In this document: piece by piece, positions 40,448 to 50,800 of the stretch
How the letters are laid out: every line of letters begins with the position of its first letter
Position numbering within the stretch: position 1 is the stretch's first letter
NCBI GenBank assembly: GCA_029339505.1
Contig: JAQISU010000098.1
Location: forward strand, 1,621,501-1,685,500
Source: Unio delphinus
Lineage: Eukaryota; Mollusca; Bivalvia; Unionida; Unionidae
Length of the DNA: 64,000 nucleotides
Reading direction: 5' to 3'
Notes under the pieces: model-generated
Told to the model about the DNA's origin: nothing
What the model saw: the letters and a program-made list of their open reading frames with translations, nothing else
Database searches by the model: none
Program-made: the position numbers and the translations under genes

Positions 40448-40759
40448 TCAGATCATTTTAAATGTTCTCATTATCAACTGTCTCCATTTAATTCCATGAC
40501 ATGCAGCGCATTGTGTCAAGACATATTCTTCTCATTTATCCTCAATATTATTCCATCTTGCTTTGCAGCCATGATTTGTTTTCTTTGTTCTTTTTCTAGC
40601 ACATAATGCAACCATAGCTTTACACTAATCCTGGAGACATTTTTCACTGATACCATATTTCCTGTGAGCAGCCATATTCCAACCTTTCTCTTCCACGAAC
40701 TTTACAACTTCCAGCTTAAAAGCCACTGTGTAAGACTTGCTTGATTTGATGGGAGGCAT
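40448..40759 (-). pseudogene. Pogo-like transposase N-terminal DNA-binding domain remnant
   Basis: From the ATG at 40759 the frame reads SYTVAFKLEVVKFVEE and NMAAHRKYGISEKCLQD, the helix-turn-helix pattern of pogo/Tigger and Brinker-type transposase N-termini (Y-x-FK-L-x-V-x-x-A/V...AA-x-K-Y-x-I). It then hits a stop, and a second stop follows after a Lys/Arg-rich stretch ending KARWNNIED. The later TQCAACHGI segment fits the same family's second half. The two stops and the missing catalytic domain show it is dead. Confidence 0.65.
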
Positions 40760-40820
40760 TGTGAGATAAGTTGTATGATATATTTATATGTCTATGAATG
40801 ATTATGACTGAAAAGATTGA

Positions 40821-41042
40821 TCATAACATACCTAACTCCTGAAAACGTGTTAGTACTATAGCAATGAAAATAATGCCTGCGGCTAAATTGATCATGTACA
40901 TCCAGAGAAGGGTGTGGGCATCATTTCCTGGCGTTCTTAATCCACTTAATATTAAAAACAGGTAGCGTAATTGATGCAGATTAATGATAAAGAACAATGG
41001 GGTATTCGAAATACAGTATCTAGTATTGGTAGCCAAAGCCAA
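40821..41042 (-). other. Hydrophobic open frame inside the pogo-like element
   Basis: A 73-residue frame with two strongly hydrophobic segments (PLFFIINLHQLRYLFLILSG and NLAAGIIFIAIVLTRF) and a possible donor (GAGTTAG, then GTATGT) at its end. It looks more like a real membrane-protein exon than random sequence, but it sits inside a transposon and its family is not recognised. Confidence 0.25.
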
Positions 41043-41914
41043 TATGAGAGTTTAAACAATAGCATCAACTGGATTTGATTGATGTTGGAAACCAAAGACA
41101 AATTTATCAACTAAAAGTATAATCAATGAGTGACACTGAAATGACAGCGGGAATGAATACAGGTGATGTTTTGACATTACAATTTGCTTTAATTTGCAAT
41201 GCGAAATAAAAAATGAATTATTGATGATCTATGAGTATCTATACATCTGATTTAAGTTTAGTTTAAATCATATTTATTCGAGAACCTTTATCAAATACAA
41301 TTATAAACATGATTTGGGGGATTTAGTAGAAAGCATAATCTAGGATATTTTATAAATATTCATAGACAACTCGAGTTAATACAGATTACTTCCCTTTGTT
41401 GGATCAATTTGTTTAATGAAAAAGCTATGCCAGTAATCGCTCACACGTGTCCAAGGAATATCAAATTCAATGGACCAGTTGCTAAAATGTGATCAGGAAA
41501 AAATAGGTATGGTTCAAAAGGATGAATAAACAAAATTATTTCACATTTTTGATTAGAACAAAGAATCTAGTACAATACACTAATGTGCTATGTGACCAGG
41601 TGATTTTTTGTTCCCATCAATTGTTTTCTTTTATTTCATGTTTGAGGAAAAAGAAAACGCAAGCAGAATGCTAACGAAATATTGACAAAACTTATAAACT
41701 CAGTCATATTAGTTAATAACAATTTGTACTTCTATGTGACCCGTTTCAATTATGCCAATTATAGAGGAATTTTAATAGCATACTGGGTACTGCAATCCAT
41801 ATATAAGTCAATGATTTCAATGACATAATCCATATAAAAATTGATTTAGAGTATAAGACTAAGACCTGATTTTCAAGTAAAAAATTATCAACATATAGGC
41901 TGTAAAATACGGTA

Positions 41915-44722
41915 CCATATCGAGTCAAATAAAAGAACAAATAAAATCTCTTGTAGTCTCCATATTACTCTTTCTGTCCATCTTGTATTTTTTAGTATGG
42001 AATACAACATTGTTTGCTAAAAAGTCATCTACTGAAAACAGCTCCTGAAAAAACAATGAAATATATTTCATCCTATGAGATCAATGAACAGTTAGCATGA
42101 ACACCTCAGTGAAATAGTGCCGCTGTCTCCATAACCTTACTTGACAGGCAGCATGAAATGAAAAACTATTATCACCTATGAGATAGCATAAGCATAGTTT
42201 ATACGTGGCAATAAGTGACAAATCACTACCATCCTACAAAAAATAATCTGCACCAATTTGGTTGAACCAAAAATTAATACAGCACTCATCAACAAATTAA
42301 ATGAGTTTTAGTTGACACATGCAACAGCTCTGTTGAACAATTCTTAGTTTGGAACAGTGAGATTGACAGCATGTTTGATATTTCTATTGGCTGCTGTCAT
42401 ACCTGAGGCATAGCTTACTGTGTGCAATGGACTTGACACTGTTTTGCAACTCTGTCTTGATTTTCAATTTATTCCATTCTGTTTTATTCACTAAAATTCT
42501 ATTATCAATACTATATTGCCTCTTGAAACTAAAACCATTAAGTGAAGTACACACAGCTGGCATCCTCAACTTGCATTGGACATTCATTCCGTTTTCATAG
42601 AAGAAAATTTATTCAAAGGTTATACATTACATTCTGTCAGAGTTTCACAGCCAAGTTGTGACCGTTTTGTACAGCACTGTTGTGCAGATTCACATAAAGC
42701 TGAATCCCTCATTGACATAATAAGCCTAAATTCATCTCTGTCAGAGGATTATCCATCAAACCAATATATATGTTTACAAAGGAAAAAAGGATCCGATTTT
42801 TTATTGCATACAGATTGTCTACTTAACAGCAGATATTGAAATCTGAGGGTATATTTTGGAATACAAATTTCATGCATAGTAAATATGTTCAATAGAAATA
42901 ATAATGCATTTTGTTTAGCACTTGCATTCACCATGAAATTCATTTCAATAATAGCATTAGTGTTTAAAATACAATTACAGTGTATATGTGTTTATTATAT
43001 GAGAAAGTGGAGAATAACAGAACCATGTTCAATATCACAAAATATTTGCTCTAAGCAATGACGATATACTAATGTGGCTATTTATAAAGTACAATATAGA
43101 TTGTAAAGTTTGTTATTAAAGTTTGTTATTAAAGTTTTATTATTAAAGTTTTATTATTAAAGTTCATTATTAAAGTTTTATTATTAAAGTTCATTATTAA
43201 AAAGTTTATTATTAAGGTTTATTATTTCAACAAAGAGTCATTAAAATTGCATAAAACGAAGTCTCCAACACAGAAAAAATCAGGATGACCAATATTCAAA
43301 ACTGATAGAAAATGAGCTGGGAAGTCTTAAAGTTTTCTGTTATCATAAATATTTTCTTCACATTTTATCACTGATTTCTGGAGGAAAATAAATGTAAAGT
43401 TTACCTAATTATTTCAGGCAGAATCTTACATTAAGGATTTTTGCACTGTATATTTATAAGAAAATTATTTCCAGGCAGATGTATGCCAATGAAACAGTCT
43501 TTCCAAAAGCACTGGATTAAATAGGATTATGGTAAGGAAATAATCCCCTGACAAATGATTTCTGTGCTGAGTAAATAATAGCTATGGTAAATAATTCTGC
43601 ACATACCAGATAGATACAGCATGTTACCATCATGAACCCTGTCATCAAAAGTTTACAAAATTGGGCAAAATTTATTTTGTGCATTTTTTCAACATCCATT
43701 ACTTATAAAATTGACATGAAAACCATTGTACTTAAAGCCAAATGTATGAAAATATGTGCTGAAAGGAAACAAGACTAAGCTAAGTATTATATTTTTATTT
43801 TTTTCTCAAACATTTTTATTTGATAAAATTATATCTGCAATACCATTAAGAGACATAATATGTTTAATTAACATAAGCTAAAAACAGTGGCATAGCAAGT
43901 ATTTAAAAAGGTTAAACAATTAGTTGCAATGAACAAATCCTCCCTGTGTCCATCTATTATTTGTTTATTTAAATAGAGAGTACAAATTTGCACAAAAACG
44001 CACACACATACACAAGCACTGATAATTGACTACATTTATAATATATGGACATAATCAAAAGAAAATGTTCACAGTACAAAAATAAGCAGGGCAACAAAGT
44101 GGGAGGTTTGAAAATTTAAACCTTAAGTTTCAATGTATTTGTCTAATCAAACAGCTTCACTTTTGATCAATTGAATTAGATTATAATTCAACGCATTTAC
44201 ATTTGTTCTTTCCTTTAATTTCCTTTGGGAAACTGTTAGTGACTCTGAAAATACTGAAACTTTTCTTAAAGAGTTCATTATCAGGTTTTGGAATGGAAAA
44301 ATAGTTGGATGAAATTTTCATACATTTCACAGGCCTTTAGTTAATTTCTCCTCTCCCTCCACCTGATATATATATATATATATATAATTTTTTTATCATT
44401 TCACGATACCACAATTTATTATATACTCAAGTATTTTCAACAGTTCTTACTATTCTGCGGTTCAAGCTTCATGTCTGTGGCATGATGCCTCATTGCTAGA
44501 CATTACTATAAACTGTCACACTGCAAATATCATAGCGATATAAACTGCAGACAATAACGATCCTGATTGCTGTAGTGAAATGTGCCTGCAGATCAGGATC
44601 TAAGTTGCTTGTTCTATTAAATACGTCTAAACAAACTGTACTGAGCCATATCTACCAATGCATTGTACAAAGGCACATAAAGGTCTATTTAGCTTGTAGT
44701 GGAATTGACTTACAAAGAGTAA

Positions 44723-44724
<2 letters not shown>
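41915..44724. other. Gene-free region, probable sirtuin downstream flank
   Basis: The 3'UTR of the sirtuin gene would extend from 44806 into this stretch; its end is not resolved. A short TTATTAAAG-type array (43103-43220) and a small (AT)n tract (44365-44387) are the only structures seen. Confidence 0.4.
43103..43225. repeat. Short tandem repeat, about 14-15 bp
   Basis: About eight units of AAAGTTTTATTATT or AAAGTTCATTATT. Confidence 0.85.

Positions 44725-44771
<47 letters not shown>
44725..44771. repeat. (AT)n microsatellite
   Basis: About 23 AT units, immediately downstream of the sirtuin stop codon and so probably in its 3'UTR. Confidence 0.95.
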
Positions 44772-44773
<2 letters not shown>

Positions 44774-44806
44774 GAAAGAAGAGGAAAAATGATATCTAAT
44801 GAGAGG

Positions 44807-47800
44807 TCAAAGCATTTGCATACAATTTACTTCATCTACCCTCATCTGGTCATAAAGTTTCATCCTTTCAGGTCTTAGTTCTTCCCACTCTAAGACTCCT
44901 TCTGGCCCCAAAATATTCAGCATTACTCCTCTCATCAGGTCATCACAGTCTCCAAACACACGGCAACCATTAGGATCTGTTGCCCCTTCTTCCTTTTGGT
45001 AGCAAACAGAATCATAAGGAGTCACTTGTCTGTAAAGAATACAATATATAATTAATACAACTGATGGAAAATAATAATAATAAATAATAATAATGAGGAC
45101 TTTGTATAGCGCCTAATCTTTAGAAGCTCTAAGCGCTTTACAACATCTATAATAATGCTATATAGTAACATGATGAAAATTCTCCAAGTTGACCCTCCCT
45201 AAAACAGAAAACTGGTCACATCTTTTCTGGCCTAAATTAACCATTATAATATTAGCCAGGCATCTAGAAACTGATTTTTTGTCTGTGTATATGTTTTTAA
45301 ATTTTTTTTAACATAGCTTTGACAATTTTACAGTTATATTCCTATGATGTCTACAGTGTGACAGTTTAAAGTGATTTCTAGCACTGGGGCATCACACTGC
45401 AGACATGTATCATGTCCCATCCAGTCACATTATACGAACACCAGTCTGACCAGTCCTGAAACTAACCTCGTAAGCTGAGTGCCTTTTCGGGGCAGCTGTT
45501 AGTACCATTTCTATATGTCTTTAGCATGTCTTGGCCATGGCTCAAACCCATGACCTTCCTGCACCTCAAGTGGATGCTCTAACTACTAGGGCATTGAAGT
45601 AGTCCAACTGTTTCTAAAACACAAACTAATTTTGTGGTCCCACAAGTGGCCTACCTTACCACACCTCACTTCAAATTCATCAAATGCCCTTACCATACCT
45701 GGCTACATATTCACCAAACTCCCTTACCACACCTGGCTCTATATTTGTTAAATCCCTTACCACACCTGACTTCAAATTCATCAAATGCCCTTATCATACC
45801 TGGCTACATATTCACCAAACTCCCTTACTAAACCTTGCTCTATATTTGTCAATCCTTTACCACACCTGACACCATATTCATCAAACTCCCTTACCACACC
45901 TTACACCAAGATGTTGGAAGTGTGCAGACTTAATTGGGTCTATTATATTTGCCATGTTGAGAGCTTTATGGTGGTACTGAGTGGACTTACTGGGGTCAAT
46001 AATGTCTGCTATGTTTACAGCAAGTGAAAGCGAGTGGATGTAATGTGGATAAATATTTATATACATTAGAAAAAGATTACTATCGAAATTGGTAAAGTTA
46101 CTGGTTATGACAAAATATATAGGGATTTTGATTTTAATTCTTTCACAAATGATGGATTAATGCAATAATAATAATAATAATAATAATAATGCAATTTTTC
46201 ACATATTCAGGAATGAACAGACCAAGACACCTCACACAATTATTGATATATACACTGAGAAGTGGTCACAGGTCAAAGATACAAAAATTGCAATATCGGT
46301 GACAGTTTTAAAATATTTTCAACCAAACTTCATTCATGCAGTCATAATGAAGGTCACAAAATCTATGTAACTAATTTGAGTCATGACCCAATTTAGGATC
46401 AAATTGTGGAAAAGTGTTTATGTGTTAGGAATGTGTCATTAAATACATGGTAATTAGCCAAGACAAGCCATGGTAATTTGAGCACAACATTCCAGAACAT
46501 TTCAAACATCATAAACAGCAGGTTCAGTCTTCATAAATCCAATTAAACATAAGCGCATTAAATGCAATACCTGGTACACCTGTCTCAATGCTACTGCCTG
46601 TTCACATTAGAAAGATGTATGTTTACACAGAGATGACACATGTAGGTAAACTAAATAAAAAATGCTTATCAATATTGTCCTATGTGATCATGTATTCTGC
46701 TTTATATAAGTTAACTTTTGGGATGTTTAACAATATTAAAAAGAAGCGATATTACATTTCAATAATTTGATGGTGTGAATTGTTTACCTATTACATATGA
46801 TGAGTCTGGTAGGTTTCTGTCCCATTTCAATCAGCATGTTTGCAGGAATGACTTGTAGTGTGGACCCCAAACAAAAGACAAGATCTGCCTTTGAAGCTTC
46901 TGCTTTTGCACCATTAAGCACAGAGTCTTCCAGAAAGTCACCAAAATTTATTATGGTGTTCATCAGGTAACCTTCACATTCCTGTAACAGAAAACTCTCA
47001 TATAAGATCCTTCTCATCTGAATATGAATGCACAAAGTATCTATGTATTTATGTGTTTTTAGCATATAAAAAAATTATTTTAATAGAAAACTGGTTATCA
47101 TGTTTTTATTGTGCACATGCTGCCAACAGTGCACAGTTTGTAAGTTATATGGTAACATATACCTGTTCATGATAGTCAAAGATCATGCAGGTGTGCATGT
47201 TGTCCTTCAGCCATGTTTCTTTGCTGAAATAAGGATCCCTCATCCAAGCATTTGTGAAGGATGAGGGGCATTACTGAAGTAAAGCCAGAGGCTGGGCATG
47301 TATACACGGCATGTTACTCTGTCATTGGCAGAAACAGGCATTCTTCCAAGAAATTTTTTTTTATCAGTCACGTGATGTGTCACCCGAGGTATCCTATATA
47401 AATGAGCCAACCACATGAGATATCATAGTTTAAAGTGAAGTGTTTTGTTCTCTAAATAGGACAGGGAGGGAAAAACCTCATTGTGGTGAAACCTCAACTT
47501 ACAACAAAATGGGTGGGTGTATACATGCACAGCCTCCGGCTTTACTCCAATAATGCCCCTCATCCTTCACAAATGCTTGGACGAGGGGTCCATTATTTTT
47601 CGTAAAGCCCTCAGCATCACATGTAAACACAACATTTTTAAAGATTGACATCAAAACATCTGCTAAAACATCAATAAGAAAAGTAAGCATATGTTTGTTA
47701 AACTGTAAATCATAAAACTGAAATTATATGCTATTAATTACTGCTTCAGCAAAACCCTTACTATTAGTCTGAATATCCCTTAGATAAAATTAGTGAAATG

Positions 47801-50800
47801 TCTTTACTGATGCCCAGTCTGCTGTTTTCAATATATTGTGCAAGGAATAGCCTTGTCTGAAAGCAGCTGATGCTGCAGTAGTTCTGTAAGAATGCGCTTT
47901 GAATTTGGACGTCAAAATTCCATGATTGTTTTAAAAACATTTTTAACCATCTTGCAATAGCACTAGATGTCACAGCTCAATAGGAACAATAAGATACCAA
48001 AACTTGAGTAGATTTCTGAAGATTTTTAGTTCTGTCAAGATAATGCAGCAATTGGTATACATAGCACAAAGTTTTTCATCCTTATAATGTAGTGGTTCCA
48101 ACTGGAAATTCTTACCATGCCTTGAAGTTTTCAACAGATCCCAAAAATTGAATACTGTTTTATCTGTCATACAAGTCATGCTATATAAATTCAAGGACTT
48201 CAGAGTTTGTGCTCTTGAAGCTGAAGATAATGCAATAAGAGCAACGAGCTTCATTGTTAATAACCTTAATGATAGTTTCCAAAGGAAAAGAGTACACATG
48301 TATTTTAAGACTATATTTACATCCCATGTGTCAGTATATCTTGGTTTTGGCAGACTTTTGTTAAACAGTCCCTTCAAGTATATATTAATCAACAATTGAT
48401 TGAAACACCATGCATTATCAAACATTCTCAAAGTACGGTAGTAAGTAACATTGCCTTGTGAGTATTGACAACACTATATGACTTACCTTCGGTTACCAAA
48501 GAATCTATGTAAGAAATAACTGTTACCTCAGAGACACAAAAGGGATTAATTTTCCTGATTTACACCAAAAACACCATTTTTTCCATGCCAAGTTATATTG
48601 TTTAGTTGTCCCTGATCTCCAAGAATTAATAATAATGTCCACAGCTGTTCTTGGAAGTCCTTGGTTTTGGAGCAATTTCCTGATACAGTCACCACGGTTA
48701 AAGATAGGGTCTTCCCTAGAGGATGAGTTTGACCATTGTGTGGAAGAGTCAGAATATTTTTGTGTCTTGGAAGTCTAATTGGAAGAGAAATTAAACATGA
48801 AAAGAGTAAAGGAAACCAGGATTGTGATGTCTAATGTGGAACAATTAAGAGTGCTTTACTAACCTTATCAGCAATAATTATATTCAATATTTTTCCAAAA
48901 AGATTAAAAGGGGAAAAAATGTATGGAGTTAAATCATGCCAGGAGAATGAAAAAGCATCAATTTTAAATGCACCTGGTTCTGGGAACCATGAGGTGAACT
49001 TCTTCAACTGACAGTTTAATCTAGAGGCAAATAGATTTATGTCTGGAACAAAGATCTGTGCACACACTCTGTGAAAAATATCTTTCTTTAACATCCATTC
49101 AGTGGAGTCAAAAAGTTACTTGACAGATAATCTGCCTGTACATTATCTTTGCCCACAATATGAACTGGAAATATGAAAATTTCTCTTTCCATGCACCATT
49201 CCCAAATCTGTTAAGCTAGCTGATCCATTCGATCTGAAGCCATTCGATCCATCTTATTAATATAAGAGTCGCACATATGATGTCAGACAGAATCTCAATA
49301 TGTACATTTTTGTGATCTAAATGAAAAGCTTGTAAGGCAAAAGAAATTGCTAATAACTCTAGGTAATTTATGGAAAAAATGGTCTCACTCTTGTCGAATA
49401 TACCAGAGACTGATTTGTTTGAATCCAGTGCATAAGCTCCCCACCCTAAGAGTGATGCATCAGTTTGAATAGTAAAAGCAATATTGTCTTGTCTGATAGA
49501 TTTCCCATTCCTGTCAGCAACATTTAGGTACCACCATTTAAGTTCCTGTATATATTATGAAGATAACTGAACTGTACTATCATAAGTTTTGTTTTTTCTC
49601 AGGCCTTTTATTTTATTATGTTCCAAATACCTGTAGTGCATTGGGGCTTAAAGGACTGCATAAAAGCCATTAATAACCATACCAATAAATGATGCCAACT
49701 CTTGTATTCTAACATACTTTTTATCAAAGAGCTTGGCAAAAACCTGGAATTTTTCCACTTTTTGCTTAGAACCCCCCCCCCATAAACTGAACAGAATCTA
49801 ACCACAAAACTAAAGAAGATAATTCGTTGACATGGAATAAGCAAAAATCCACGGATCATGAATAAAATCATGCCATACTGCAATACATTGTTCAAGTTTT
49901 ACCACGAAACATACCGCTACCAATTTTAATTTGTGAGCTCGTTTGGGGAACTAGTATAGGCAGGTTTCTTTCCTCTATTAGAATTTTGGTACTGATACCT
50001 GTACGTACTTTTAGCACTATAAGGCTGAGACCAAAATCTTGCCCTCTAATTGAACTCTGGACCTCGCATGGGTCCACCAGCTCTAGCACCTCGGCCTCTA
50101 TTAAAATCTCTGTGAATATGTGCAAAATTTTCTTTCTCAAGTGCAAATGCAGTGTCACATCTTTTAACCTCCTTGGCCACATCATCCCCAAAAAGTATTG
50201 ACATTACGAGGGTATGCATATTACAAAGATTGGAATATTTCCTTTTCAAATGTGGTCAAATCATGTACCTCCTTCTGAGGGAGACCTGATATTGTACCTG
50301 ACCCATAAGGGTAATAGCATCTGATATTAGGGTCTTTGATTTTTCATTAGTGGCAATCTGAGGCTTTAGTAATTCTGCTAATTGGACAACTGGCATAATG
50401 CTTGCAGCAATAAGATTTTGGATATCCCTAAAGGCTTTGTCATAAGAGTGAACTCGTTTATTAAGGTCATTCCAAATTTCTTGATTGACAAGTGGTGGGC
50501 CCAATTTATCACAGTTTTCCGGGATCTTGTACTTCTGTACAATTTCATCTGCTGCACATAAGGAAGTGCATGCACTGTTGATCAGCATTGCTCAGGATTT
50601 TGGTGTGGGCTCTCCTTTTTGGGGAATTTTCAGTTTGGGAAACTGCCACATATCAGCATTGTTAGTAGAAAGACAGTTGTAATCAGGCTGCAAAGTGTCA
50701 AACAATGCCCCATTGGTTTCCAATAGGGCATAACTGACTTTTGATCTGGAAATTGGATTCCACCGGATAGTATGAACTTCCGATTAATCGGAGTCGGACA

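Larger units (their letters stand above)
39637..41912. mobile_element. Degraded pogo/Tigger-like DNA transposon
   Basis: Both ends carry matching inverted termini: CTGTATTTTCTGACC on the left and, read inward from the right, CCGTATTTTACAGCC. Further similarity inside includes GTATAAGAC-type motifs in inverted orientation. Each end abuts a TA dinucleotide, the usual target duplication of Tc1/mariner/pogo elements. A broken pogo-type DNA-binding domain lies inside on the minus strand. The element is about 2.3 kb. No DDE catalytic domain is discernible. Confidence 0.65.

Noticed and set aside
42576..42839. 87-residue plus-strand frame near the sirtuin 3' flank
   Set aside because: No recognisable domain, no splice context, and an overlapping frame of similar quality on the other strand.
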